Positions 16,199-24,722 of a stretch of 64,000 nucleotides of DNA are shown here, one piece after another. The notes under the pieces are model-generated. The model ran no database searches. It was not told the origin of the DNA and saw nothing but the letters and a program-made list of their open reading frames with translations. Origin of the DNA: JBFAPK01 sp040676675 (lineage in GTDB: Bacteria; Actinomycetota; Actinomycetes; Mycobacteriales; Micromonosporaceae); the NCBI RefSeq assembly GCF_040676675.1, contig NZ_JBFAPK010000030.1:48000-111999 (forward strand), in the 5' to 3' direction. Each line of letters begins with the position of its first letter. The stretch's first letter is position 1. The translations under genes and the position numbers were made by a program.

Positions 16199-17337
16199 CA
16201 CGTCTCCACTTCCTCGTGCAGGTATCGCCGACCCACCCGGGCGCCGATGCCGGTCAAGATCTCGTTGGGATTGGTCCCCGCCCACCGGGCCCACTGGGCG
16301 ACCGTCGGCCGGCTCCGGTCGTCCCGCTCGGGCCCGAACACCACGGCCGGGTCCCCGATCGCCACGGGCAGGTCGCCCGCGTCGACGACGCACTGGTCCA
16401 TGGCGATGCGCCCGACGATCGGGCAACGCCGGCCGGCGAGCCACACCGCGGCGCGCCCCTCGGCCGCCCGGGGCAGACCGTCGGCGTAGCCGAGCGGCAG
16501 CAGGGCCAGCGTGGTCGGCTCGCGGGTCACGTACTCGGGGCCGTACGAGACACCGGTACCGGCCGGCACCCGCTTCACGTTCACCACGTCGGCGCGCAGC
16601 GTCATGGCCGCGCGCAGCCCGTACCGGCCCGGCCCGTCGCCGCCGAACGGGTCCACCCCGTAGAGCGCCAGCCCGATCCGGCACAGGTCGTAGCGGGTCC
16701 GAGGGGCGGAGAGCGCCGCCGCCGAGTTGGCCAGGTGCACCAGGTCGGGGCGCAGCCCCGCGGCCCGCGCGGTCGTCAGGGCCTCCTCGAAGACCGCCAC
16801 CTGCCGCGCCAGGCGCGGGCTACCCGGTACGTCCGCGTCGGCGAGGTGGGACCAGACCCCGCGTACCCGTACCGCGCCCTCCAACTCGTACTTGCGGGCC
16901 CAGCCGGTCAGCTCGGGCCAGTCGTGCTCGCCGGCCCCATTGCGGGACAACCCGGTGTCGGCCTTGAGCTGCACCATCGCGGGTACGCCGAGCCGGCGGG
17001 CCGCCTCGGCGACGGCGTGCAGGTGGCTCGCGGTCGAGACGCCGAGGTCGGTGCCGGCCGTGATCAGCGCCCCGAAGTCGTCGTCGGGTCGGTGCAACCA
17101 GCTCAGCACCGGCGCGGTGATGCCCGCCGACCGCAGGGCCAGCGCCTCGGCCGTCGAGGTCACCCCGAGCCACCCGGCGCCGGCGCGCAGCGCGGCGCGC
17201 GCGACCGGTACCGCGCCGTGGCCGAACCCGTCCGCCTTCACGACCGCCATCAGCCCGGTACCGGCCACCGCCGCGATCGTCCGCACGTTCCCGGCGATCG
17301 CCGCGAGGTCGACCACCGCCTCGGCCAGCGCGCTCAT
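16195..17337 (-). CDS. Alanine/serine racemase (alanine racemase fold, VanT-like active site)
   Basis: The 380-residue PLP enzyme has the fold-III alanine racemase layout. Lys34 in AVVKADGFGHG is the PLP lysine, Lys125 is in QLKADTGLSRNG, and Tyr265 in GTGVSYGPEY is the catalytic base. MDQ is at ~313-315. Near the C-terminus ordinary racemases have a Tyr (Tyr354 in Geobacillus, within TINYEV). Here the aligned block is GTNPNEILTGIG, giving Asn358. From memory, Asn at this site characterises VanT serine racemases. ATG 17337 overlaps the stop of the acyltransferase-3 gene and the TGA overlaps the ligase GTG. The three genes are therefore one coupled unit making D-amino-acid dipeptides. Confidence 0.9.
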   Translation of the reverse strand: MSALAEAVVDLAAIAGNVRTIAAVAGTGLMAVVKADGFGHGAVPVARAALRAGAGWLGVTSTAEALALRSAGITAPVLSWLHRPDDDFGALITAGTDLGVSTASHLHAVAEAARRLGVPAMVQLKADTGLSRNGAGEHDWPELTGWARKYELEGAVRVRGVWSHLADADVPGSPRLARQVAVFEEALTTARAAGLRPDLVHLANSAAALSAPRTRYDLCRIGLALYGVDPFGGDGPGRYGLRAAMTLRADVVNVKRVPAGTGVSYGPEYVTREPTTLALLPLGYADGLPRAAEGRAAVWLAGRRCPIVGRIAMDQCVVDAGDLPVAIGDPAVVFGPERDDRSRPTVAQWARWAGTNPNEILTGIGARVGRRYLHEEVETW

Positions 17338-18617
17338 CGCGCCGCCCCCAGCCGGTGCACTTCCGGGCGGTGCGGGTCCGGGCGGCGCGGGTCCGGGCGG
17401 TGCGGGTCCGGGCGGCTTCCGTCGCGGCGGCCCGCCGCCGGCCGGCGGCGCGCGGGGAGGTCGAACAGCCAGGACGCCCCCGCCGCCAGCAGGACCCGGT
17501 GGACGGCCAGGCTCAGGACCATGACGAGCCCGGTCGTCAGCACCGGGTAGCCGAGCACGACCAGCTCCTGCCCAACCCGGTCGAGCCCGGAGAGCGGCCC
17601 GACGACCAGCCGGTGCAGCAGGGCCAGTACCGGCATGTGGATGACGTAGACGGGCAGCGTGTTGCGGCCCAGCCGGGCGAGCGGCTCGGCGAGGGCGCGC
17701 CAGCGGCACAGCCGGGCGGCGGCCGTGATGCCGAAGGCGACCGCGACGACGGAGACCAGCGGCCACACGCCGAACCAGCTCTGCGCGCCGGCCGCCGCCA
17801 TCGCGGCCAGGACGAGGGCGTACGCGCCGGCGGTGAGCACGAGCCGGCGTCGGGTGGCGGTGGCCGCCCACGCCTCGATCCGCGGTCGCAGGTGCAGGCC
17901 GGCGAGGAAGAAGATCAGGTTCTGGTAGCAGCCACCACGGTTGCCGGGGGTGTCGAGCAGGCCGGCGGCGGTGACGGCGGAGAGGACCGCGGCGGGCACG
18001 AGGACCACTGCCGGGGGCACCCGGCGCACCGCCTTGGCGAGGACGAAGTACAGCGCCAGGGCGTAGAGGTACCAGAGGTTGGAGGGGGTGACGGTGAGCT
18101 GCTCCAGCAGGCCGCGGAGGGACGTCGCGCGGTCGGTCGGGAAGCCCGGGGCCGCGGCGAGCAGCACGGTGTGGATCAGCAACCAGGTGGCGTACAGGTA
18201 GCCGAACCGGGCGATCCGGCCCCGCGCGACGGACCGCCAGGGACGCCGTACGGCGTTGGCCGCGAAGACGCCGGAGATGGTGAAGAACAACGGCATCCGC
18301 AACGGCAGGAGCTGCTCGCCCAGGATGCCCCACACGCCGGGCACCGGTACGCCGATGTGCCACTCGACCCGCAGGTAGTCCTTGACGACGACGTGCCAGC
18401 CGACGACCAGGATGATGCAGACGCCCTTCGCGACGTCGGCCCACTCGACCCGGCCCGATCCTCGGCCGGCGGCCCCGCCCCGCGTCCCGGCCGGCCGCCG
18501 CATCCCGGCCGACGGACGCGCCTCGGCCGACGGACGCGCCTCGGCCGACGGACGCGCATCGGCCGGGGGTTGCCACGGCGCGGGCCAGGCGGCCGGCGAC
18601 GTTCGCTCTCGGATCAC
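17334..18617 (-). CDS. Acyltransferase-3 family membrane protein (VanT membrane-domain-like)
   Basis: The ~427-residue polytopic membrane protein has about ten hydrophobic segments. Its start resembles acyltransferase-3/OafA-type proteins: WADVAKGVCIILVVGWHVVV and LPLRMPLFFTISGVFAANA. The C-terminus is a charged HRPDPRRPD-type repeat. VanT serine racemases carry such a membrane domain fused in front of the racemase; here the two are separate genes overlapping by ATGA. It may import or present L-serine, or acylate an envelope sugar. GTG 18617 is a tentative start. A later ATG (18503) would remove an N-terminal ARPSAE repeat encoded by three 18-bp repeats near 18511-18560. Confidence 0.8.
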   Translation of the reverse strand: MIRERTSPAAWPAPWQPPADARPSAEARPSAEARPSAGMRRPAGTRGGAAGRGSGRVEWADVAKGVCIILVVGWHVVVKDYLRVEWHIGVPVPGVWGILGEQLLPLRMPLFFTISGVFAANAVRRPWRSVARGRIARFGYLYATWLLIHTVLLAAAPGFPTDRATSLRGLLEQLTVTPSNLWYLYALALYFVLAKAVRRVPPAVVLVPAAVLSAVTAAGLLDTPGNRGGCYQNLIFFLAGLHLRPRIEAWAATATRRRLVLTAGAYALVLAAMAAAGAQSWFGVWPLVSVVAVAFGITAAARLCRWRALAEPLARLGRNTLPVYVIHMPVLALLHRLVVGPLSGLDRVGQELVVLGYPVLTTGLVMVLSLAVHRVLLAAGASWLFDLPARRRPAAGRRDGSRPDPHRPDPRRPDPHRPEVHRLGAAR

Positions 18618-18718
18618 CCGTCCGAAGCTGTCACCCGCATATCCGTACCCGATGCGCGAAGTGTCACGAGCCGGTAATGGATGCCGGCGGGCGCCCGTAC
18701 CCGGCTCCGGGCCCCGCC

Positions 18719-19684
18719 TCAGCCCAGGGTGACCTCTCCCGGCTCCCGGTCGGGTCGCAGCCCGCGCCAGGCGGAGTGGCGCAGCCGGCCGTCCGGCGTG
18801 ATCGTGCGGTAGACCACCTCCCCCACCAGCACCGGTTCCACCCAGCGCGCGCCCCGTGCCTCGGCGGCGGGGACGGGGATCGCGAACGGCGAGGTCTCCC
18901 GCGCCAGCGGGCGGAAGCGCCGGTCCAGGTCGTGCAGCATCTCGTTGGTGAACCCGGTACCGACCCCGCCGACGTACGCCAGTCCACCGTCGGGCCGGTG
19001 GACGCCGAGCAGCAGGGAACCGACCGTACCGGCGCGGCGACCCTCGCCCGGCCGCCAGCCGCCGATGATCACCTCCGTGGTCTGGATCAGGGCGGTCTTG
19101 CGCCAGTCGGGCGAGCGCCGGCCGGGCTGGTACCGGGAGTCGACGCGCTTGGAGACCACTCCTTCGAGCCCCTGCTCCCGGGCGGCGCCCATGACGTCGC
19201 CGGGGTCGCGCTCGAAGACCGGGGAGAGCAGGACGCCCGGATGGTCCAGCCGCAGCCCCAGCAGCGCGTCCCGCCGTGCGGACCAGGGCCGGTCGAGCAG
19301 CGGCCGGTCCAGCCTCGGCAGGTCGAACAGCACGTACCGCACCGGGGTCGACGCGACCAGGGCCGGGCTCGGCGAGATCACGTGCATCCGGCGTTGCAGC
19401 GCCGAGAAGCTCGGCGCGCCCCGCTCGTCCAGCGTGATCAACTCGCCGTCGAGGACCACGTCGCGCCCGCGCAGCAGCGACGGCAGGACGTCCAGCTCCG
19501 GGTAGCTCCCCGTGACGTCCTTGTCGTTGCGGGAGAGCAGTCGGTACCGGCCGGTGCGGCTCGCGTACGCGAGCGCCCGTACCCCGTCCCACTTGAACTC
19601 GTACGCCCAGCCCGACTCCTCGGGCAGCTCACCCGCCACCGCCAGCATCGGCCGGATGATCGCCGGCGAGCCCGTACCCCGCAT
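18719..19684 (-). CDS. ATP-dependent DNA ligase (LigC/LigD-ligase type)
   Basis: This 321-residue enzyme seals nicks using ATP. The adenylation lysine is Lys31 in EFKWDGVRAL. Other nucleotidyltransferase motifs follow: LLSRNDKD (III-like), VVLDGELI, VLFDLPRL, EGVVSKR and WRKTALIQ. A C-terminal OB-fold follows (GGVGTGFTNEML). ATG 19684 fits the family start; the open frame upstream is Cys/Arg-rich and not protein-like. Such standalone ligases in actinobacteria support base-excision or end-joining repair with primase-like partners, none of which is next to it here. It lies ~100 nt upstream of the acyltransferase gene on the same strand. Confidence 0.92.
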   Translation of the reverse strand: MRGTGSPAIIRPMLAVAGELPEESGWAYEFKWDGVRALAYASRTGRYRLLSRNDKDVTGSYPELDVLPSLLRGRDVVLDGELITLDERGAPSFSALQRRMHVISPSPALVASTPVRYVLFDLPRLDRPLLDRPWSARRDALLGLRLDHPGVLLSPVFERDPGDVMGAAREQGLEGVVSKRVDSRYQPGRRSPDWRKTALIQTTEVIIGGWRPGEGRRAGTVGSLLLGVHRPDGGLAYVGGVGTGFTNEMLHDLDRRFRPLARETSPFAIPVPAAEARGARWVEPVLVGEVVYRTITPDGRLRHSAWRGLRPDREPGEVTLG

Positions 19685-19913
19685 GGGCCGAGCCTGCCGC
19701 ACCGGTCCTCGCCGCGCTGGAGAACAGGGGCGAAGCGCCTGGCGGGAGCAGCGGCAGTCGGGCGCGCACACGGGCGGCAACTTCTCCCATGCGGCGGATC
19801 CGCCGGCGGTAGCGGCACTCGGTAGCATGACCCGGTTCGTGTCCGGGACGACTGGCCTTCGTCCTCCGTTCACCAGAACCTGTTAGGACCACACGTCGAC
19901 CGGAAGTCCGAGA

Positions 19914-21362
19914 ATGGTTTTCTCGTCACCCACCTTCCTGTTCCTCTTTCTGCCGCTGACCCTGCTCGGCTACCTCGCCGCGCCGGCCCGGCTGCGCAAC
20001 GGCTGGCTGCTGCTGGCGAGCATGCTCTTCTACTTCTGGGGCGCGGGCGGCGAGATCGGGGTCCTGCTCTACGTGGGCCTGGTCAGCTTCTTCGGGGCGC
20101 TGATCGGCTGGCGGGCCGGGCGGCGCGCCCAAGCCGCCCGGGAGTCGGGCGCTCCGCCCGCCGTGCCCCGGGCGGCGATCGTCGCGCTGATCGCGCTGCT
20201 GCTCGTACCGATCTTCCTGTTCAAGTACCTGCCGCCGCTGACCCACCTGGCCGACTCGCTCGGCTGGAGCGACCGGTTCGGCATCGGGCCGGTGACGTGG
20301 GCGCTGCCGCTGGGCATCTCGTTCTTCACGTTCCACGCCATCTCGTACGTGGTGGACACCGCGCGGGGCGTGATCCCGGCCGAGCGGTCGCTGCGCGACT
20401 ACCTGCTCTACCTGTTCCTGTTCCCGCACCAGATCGCCGGCCCGATCGTCCGGTACTCGGAGATCGTCGACGAACTCAAAAGCCGCCGGGACGTACGGCT
20501 GGAGATGGCCGCGTACGGCGTCACGCGCTTCGCCTGGGGCCTGGCGAAGAAGGCGTGCGTCGCCGACTCCGCCGGCATCGTCGCGGACTCCGCCTTCGCC
20601 GCGGCCGGTCACGACATGTCCGCGCCGACCGCGTGGCTCGCGGCCCTCGCCTACACGGTGCAGATCTACTTCGACTTCAGCGGCTACTCCGACATGGCCA
20701 TCGGCCTGGCCATGCTCTTCGGCTTCCGCTTCCCGGAGAACTTCAACGCGCCGTACACGGCGCTCGGGCCGGCGGACTTCTGGCGGCGCTGGCACATCAC
20801 GCTCTCGCGCTGGTTCCGCGACTACGTCTACATCCCGCTCGGCGGCAGCCGGCACGGGATCCGGCGCGAGTACGCCGGCCTGCTGGTCACGTTCCTGCTC
20901 ACCTCGCTGTGGCACGGGGCGACCTGGCCGTTCCTCGTCTGGGGCGGCCTGCACAGCCTGGGCCTCCTGGTCGAGCGGATGACCGGGATCCGCGACAGCA
21001 AGCGCCTGAAGTGGCTGCGCCGCGCCGTCACGGCGGTCTTCGTCGTCGTCGTCTGGGTGCCGTTCCGGGCGGAAACGCTGACGCAGGCGGGCCAGATCTG
21101 GCGGGCCATGGTCTCCGGCGGGCTCGGCGCGCCACCGCCGAGCGTGCTGACCGCGCTCACGCCGGTGACGGTCGCCGCGCTCGCGCTGGGGCTGGCCACC
21201 TTCTTCGCGCCCCGGACGAGGACCGGGTTCCAGCTCGTGCACGGCCAGTTCCAGGGCTTCCGCCTGCGGGTGGCCACGGTCACCGCGCCCGTCCTGCTCG
21301 GCACGGCGATCGTCGGCAGCCTCTGGCTCGACTTCAGCCCCTTCCTCTACTTCCAGTTCTGA
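19914..21362 (+). CDS. MBOAT-family O-acyltransferase (AlgI-like)
   Basis: The 482-residue membrane protein begins MVFSSPTFLFLFLPLTLLGY, typical of AlgI/DltB-type MBOAT proteins, and has about ten membrane segments. The conserved pattern FPHQIAGPIVRYSEI, the block FWRRWHITLSRWFRDYVYIPLGG and the active-site His in SLWHGATW are all present. It should pass acetyl groups across the membrane to an extracytoplasmic acetyltransferase, most likely the AlgJ/AlgX-like product of the next gene. GGAAG precedes the ATG. The polysaccharide that is modified is unknown. Confidence 0.93.
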   Translation: MVFSSPTFLFLFLPLTLLGYLAAPARLRNGWLLLASMLFYFWGAGGEIGVLLYVGLVSFFGALIGWRAGRRAQAARESGAPPAVPRAAIVALIALLLVPIFLFKYLPPLTHLADSLGWSDRFGIGPVTWALPLGISFFTFHAISYVVDTARGVIPAERSLRDYLLYLFLFPHQIAGPIVRYSEIVDELKSRRDVRLEMAAYGVTRFAWGLAKKACVADSAGIVADSAFAAAGHDMSAPTAWLAALAYTVQIYFDFSGYSDMAIGLAMLFGFRFPENFNAPYTALGPADFWRRWHITLSRWFRDYVYIPLGGSRHGIRREYAGLLVTFLLTSLWHGATWPFLVWGGLHSLGLLVERMTGIRDSKRLKWLRRAVTAVFVVVVWVPFRAETLTQAGQIWRAMVSGGLGAPPPSVLTALTPVTVAALALGLATFFAPRTRTGFQLVHGQFQGFRLRVATVTAPVLLGTAIVGSLWLDFSPFLYFQF

Positions 21363-21373
21363 AAACCCGACCG

Positions 21374-21442
21374 AGCGACAGTTCCGAGACCTACCGATCC
21401 AGCCACAGCTCCGAGACCACCCAGCGACAGTTCTGAGGACCC
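21374..21442 (+). repeat. Three ~19-nt direct repeats between the O-acetylation genes
   Basis: AGCGACAGTTCCGAGACC and two close variants occur at ~21374, ~21402 and ~21424 in the 80-nt gap, the last covering the ribosome site of the next gene. They could be a protein-binding or RNA-level control element, or slippage products. Confidence 0.6.
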
Positions 21443-22687
21443 ATGACGCAGACGCCGAACCTCGAACGAGACGTCGAGAGCCGGGTCGCACCGGCACCCG
21501 CCCGGGCGCGGCGCGGCCGGAGCGGCGGTCGCCTGCTCGTCGGCGCGTTGGCGGTACTGCTGCTGACGCCGACGCTGTTGAGCCTCCGTGGCGGCGACGA
21601 CGCGGTGGAGAACCGGGCCCAGGTGCCGTTCCCGAAGCTGGACGCGTCCACGGTCTTCGATCCCAACACGTACGAACAGTTCGACGATGCGCTGAAGGAC
21701 CGGCTCACGCTACGGCGCAAGATCATCAAGGCCGTGGGTGAGGCGGGGTACGACGGGCTGGGGTACAGCCTCAACAGCAAGGTCTACGTCGGCGAGGACC
21801 ACGTACCGTTCCTGTCGGAGGACTTCACCAAGCCCTGCCACACCCCCTTCGACGCGGCACAGGTGGACGGGCGGCTGCGGGCCTTCGAGCAGACCGCGCG
21901 ACGGTCGGGCAAGGACGTGCTCTTCGTCGTGGTGCCGGACAAGTCCTCGGTACTGCGCGACAAGCTCGGCTGGCCGGCGGACTCGCTGATGGTCTGCGCC
22001 GATCCGGTACGCGAGCGGTCGCAGGCGCGCTGGGGCGCGGACACCACCGGGCCGGTGGTGACGATGTGGCCGCAGTTCGCGGCGGCGGAGCGGGCGGAGC
22101 CCGGCCGGGTCTGGCAGGCCGGGGACAGCCACTGGAGCTACCAGGGTTCGATGATGTTCACCCGGGAGGTGCTCGACCGGCTGGTGGCCCGGGGCGACGC
22201 GCCCGCCGGGCTGCGTGGGGCGCCGGGTGCGGAACGGCGTCCCGACCGGCGTCTGGAGGGCGACCTCTACCGGTTGATGGGCATGAACCGCAAGGACAGC
22301 GTGGCGAACTGGGTGGTCGACCGCGAGGGCGTCACCGTGAGCACCGCGACGACCGCGACGACCACCGGCCGCGGGCTGCGCACCCGTACGACGAGCGCAC
22401 CCGCCGGTACGCCGATGGTGCCGGGCCGGACGCTCGTCGTCTACGACTCGTTCTTCTACGTCGCCGAGCAGCAGATGGCCCCGTACTTCCAGCAGATGAT
22501 CGCGCTGCACTGGGACGACTTCCTGCCGATGGCCCGCGCCGGCCAACTGCCCGAGTTCGACCGCGTGATTTTCGAGAGCGCCCAGCGGAGCTGGCCGCAG
22601 CGGACCGTGGACCAGCTGCCGGAACCGGCGGTCACCGCCACCCTCACCGCGGCGCTGAGCAAGCCGGCCGCCGCGCCGCGCCGCTGA
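21443..22687 (+). CDS. AlgJ/AlgX-like SGNH acetyltransferase
   Basis: The 414-residue protein has one N-terminal membrane helix (~28-48), so the body is extracytoplasmic. DxH-type residues appear in GDSHWSYQGS, and a late VVYDSFFYV contains the likely nucleophilic Ser, as in AlgJ/AlgX-type O-acetyltransferases of the SGNH fold. It follows the MBOAT gene by 80 nt and should be its partner, transferring acetyl to an exopolysaccharide. A Thr-rich stretch (STATTATTTGRG) interrupts the domain at ~300. The start has only a weak ribosome site (TGAGGA). Confidence 0.85.
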   Translation: MTQTPNLERDVESRVAPAPARARRGRSGGRLLVGALAVLLLTPTLLSLRGGDDAVENRAQVPFPKLDASTVFDPNTYEQFDDALKDRLTLRRKIIKAVGEAGYDGLGYSLNSKVYVGEDHVPFLSEDFTKPCHTPFDAAQVDGRLRAFEQTARRSGKDVLFVVVPDKSSVLRDKLGWPADSLMVCADPVRERSQARWGADTTGPVVTMWPQFAAAERAEPGRVWQAGDSHWSYQGSMMFTREVLDRLVARGDAPAGLRGAPGAERRPDRRLEGDLYRLMGMNRKDSVANWVVDREGVTVSTATTATTTGRGLRTRTTSAPAGTPMVPGRTLVVYDSFFYVAEQQMAPYFQQMIALHWDDFLPMARAGQLPEFDRVIFESAQRSWPQRTVDQLPEPAVTATLTAALSKPAAAPRR

Positions 22688-22718
22688 CCGGCGCCGGGGG
22701 GCCGTACCCGGGTGCGGC

Positions 22719-23309
22719 TCAGGGCCGGTCGGCGGCGCCGGTGGCGAGCGACTCCCGGAGCAGGGCGGCGAGTTCGGGCCAGGTGTCGACGGCCGTGGCC
22801 CAGCCGGGTACGGCGTCTGCCGGGACCTGTTCGCCGGTGCCGCCCAGAAACAGGTAGCGGTGCTCGACGGTGTCCAGGTGGGCCAGCACGTCGAGGCGGT
22901 CGTCGACGAAGTGGGTGATGCCGACACGCTGGCACACCGGCGCCTTGTCCCGGCGTTCCCGGACGAAGTGCAGGTTGCCGGCGGGAATGCCGGTACGGCC
23001 GAAGAACCCGTGGTGCTCCAGCCACGCGCTGGTGTTGGCGGCCACCTTCGGACCTGCTTTCGAGACGAGGTGAACCCGGCCGGCGAACGGCTGCACGGTC
23101 AGCGCGGCGAGCGCGTCGACGACCCCCGGTACCGCCGGAGTCTCCAGCGGCCGGCCGCCGAAGAACGAGGTGTCCTCGTCCCGCCCGGCCAGGGCCACGA
23201 TCACACCGCCCACGTCGACGCCGAGCGTCGGCGGTCGCGACCGGCCCGGACCCCGGTACGGCGAGCGCAGCCGACCCGGCCGCTGCTGCCCGACCCGCTG
23301 CCGTGCCAT
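22719..23309 (-). CDS. HAD-like hydrolase family protein
   Basis: The 196-residue soluble protein shows haloacid-dehalogenase features: LGVDVGGVIVAL (motif I, Asp nucleophile with Gly-Gly following), LVSKAGPKVA (motif II/III region) and THFVDDRLDVL (motif IV, paired Asp). It is shorter than most HAD phosphatases and lacks an obvious cap domain. I set the start at ATG 23309; the frame extends further but is Arg-rich. Substrate unknown. The gap 23310-23588 holds only a short degenerate open stretch. Confidence 0.75.
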   Translation of the reverse strand: MARQRVGQQRPGRLRSPYRGPGRSRPPTLGVDVGGVIVALAGRDEDTSFFGGRPLETPAVPGVVDALAALTVQPFAGRVHLVSKAGPKVAANTSAWLEHHGFFGRTGIPAGNLHFVRERRDKAPVCQRVGITHFVDDRLDVLAHLDTVEHRYLFLGGTGEQVPADAVPGWATAVDTWPELAALLRESLATGAADRP

Positions 23310-23588
23310 CCTCGACCTCCGACTCGACCCCCGGGGGAACGCGGGTCGTCCCCGCCGCCAGGCTAGGCGCCGTGTCAACGCCGCCGGCCGTTCGAACGCA
23401 CCGGGTGGCCAACGGCCGGCCTCGGACAGCGACCGGCCGGGGAGGGCCGAGGGGGCGACTGCGGACCTCGCGGGCGGGTGGTCACCAGGCGCGGGCGGCC
23501 TCGATGACCGCGTCGCGTACCCGGACCACCGCCGGGCCGAGCGTGGAGTTGGCGCGCCGGGCGGGTCGCCTCGCGGGCATCGAGCCGG

Positions 23589-24566
23589 TCACCCGGGCGG
23601 CAGCGAGCGCCGGAACCCGCCCGGGGGCGACCCGTACTCCCGCTTGAAGGCGTGCGCGAAGGCGTACTCGGAGGTGTAGCCCACCCGCCGGGCGACCGCG
23701 GCGAGCGGTACGTCGCTGTCGCGCAGCATCCGGGCGGCGAGGGTCATCCGCCACCAGGTCAGGTACGCCAGCGGAGGCTGGCCGACCAGGGTGGTGAACC
23801 GACGGGCGAACGCGGCCCGGGACAGCCCCGCCACCGTACCGAGCTCCTCGACCGTCCACTGCCGCGCCGGCTCGCCGTGGATGGCGCGCAGCGCCGCCGC
23901 GACCGCCGGATCGCGCAGCGCCGCCGCCCAGCCGGTCACCCCGTCGTGCCCGGCCCGCTCGGCGAACCAGGCCCGGAGGATGTGCAGCAGCAGCACCTCC
24001 AGCAGGGCGGGCACCATCGCGTCGCCGCCGGGTCGGGCCTGCCCCAGCTCGCCGCCGAGCAGCTCGATGGCGGCCCGGAGCCCGGGGTGGCGACCCACCC
24101 GGGCCGGCAGGTGGATCACGTCCGGCAGTTCGGCCAGGAGCGGGTGCGCCCGGGACCGGTCCATCAGGTACGCCCCGCAGAGCATGACCAGACCGGGGCC
24201 CTGCCCGTCGCCGTCGCTCCGGTCGGCCGCCGTGGCGCCGCCGATGCCGTCGGCCCGGTCTGCGGGGATCGTGGCGGTGCCGGCCGGTGGCTCGGCCAGC
24301 GAGGTCGCCGCCTCGGTCAGCGGGCCCGACGGGCTGTCGGCCAGGCCGTGGGCGCCGCCGCGCGGCAGGAACGCCACGTCACCCACGTTCAGCGCGATCG
24401 GCGCCGCGTCCGCCGGCAGGAGCCAGCAGGATCCCTGCAACACGACGTGGAAGCCGGCCCCGTCGAACGCGGGAAACCGCCGGCCGAAGGAGGACGGCCG
24501 GCGTACCAGGGAGGAGTGCGGCCGGCCGGTACGCATCGCGGTGACCGCGTCGGAGAGCACATCCAT
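23589..24566 (-). CDS. AraC-family regulator with cupin N-terminal domain
   Basis: The 325-residue regulator has an AraC_binding_2/Cupin_6 sensor domain. GSCWLLPAD and LNVGDVAFLPRGGAHGLAD are typical, with a Thr/Ala/Asp-rich insert after it (~85-120). The C-terminus has two helix-turn-helix motifs (WTVEELGTVAGLSRAAFARRF; PLAAVARRVGYTSEYAFAHA). It is divergent from the oxidoreductase at 24723 across a 156-nt gap, the classic layout for a regulator and its target. The ligand is unknown; this subfamily often accompanies short-chain or saccharopine-type dehydrogenases. Confidence 0.92.
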   Translation of the reverse strand: MDVLSDAVTAMRTGRPHSSLVRRPSSFGRRFPAFDGAGFHVVLQGSCWLLPADAAPIALNVGDVAFLPRGGAHGLADSPSGPLTEAATSLAEPPAGTATIPADRADGIGGATAADRSDGDGQGPGLVMLCGAYLMDRSRAHPLLAELPDVIHLPARVGRHPGLRAAIELLGGELGQARPGGDAMVPALLEVLLLHILRAWFAERAGHDGVTGWAAALRDPAVAAALRAIHGEPARQWTVEELGTVAGLSRAAFARRFTTLVGQPPLAYLTWWRMTLAARMLRDSDVPLAAVARRVGYTSEYAFAHAFKREYGSPPGGFRRSLPPG

Positions 24567-24640
24567 CCCACGGACAGTATCGGCCCGGGCTGACGGCGAG
24601 ACGACCGCGCATCCGTACAAGATCCTGGCGCATTGGGAGT

Positions 24641-24718
24641 CTCTCCTGGCCACCGTACGGTGATTCGGCAGGGCCGGTCCGCGCCAGCCGTCCGGCATTC
24701 CGTCCCGGACCAGGAGAG
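24641..24718 (+). promoter_or_regulatory. Inverted repeat that could mask the ribosome site of 24723
   Basis: CTCTCCTGG (24641-24649) is the exact complement of CCAGGAGAG (24710-24718), which contains the ribosome site of the downstream gene. If both arms are in the leader, a 9-bp stem would cover it. The promoter position is unknown. Confidence 0.35.
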
Positions 24719-24722
24719 CAAT

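Noticed and set aside
23482..23580. Short protein-like fragment MPARRPARRANSTLG... downstream of the AraC gene
   Set aside because: Only ~30 residues with no start-site support or recognised family; could be a remnant, but evidence is too thin to annotate.
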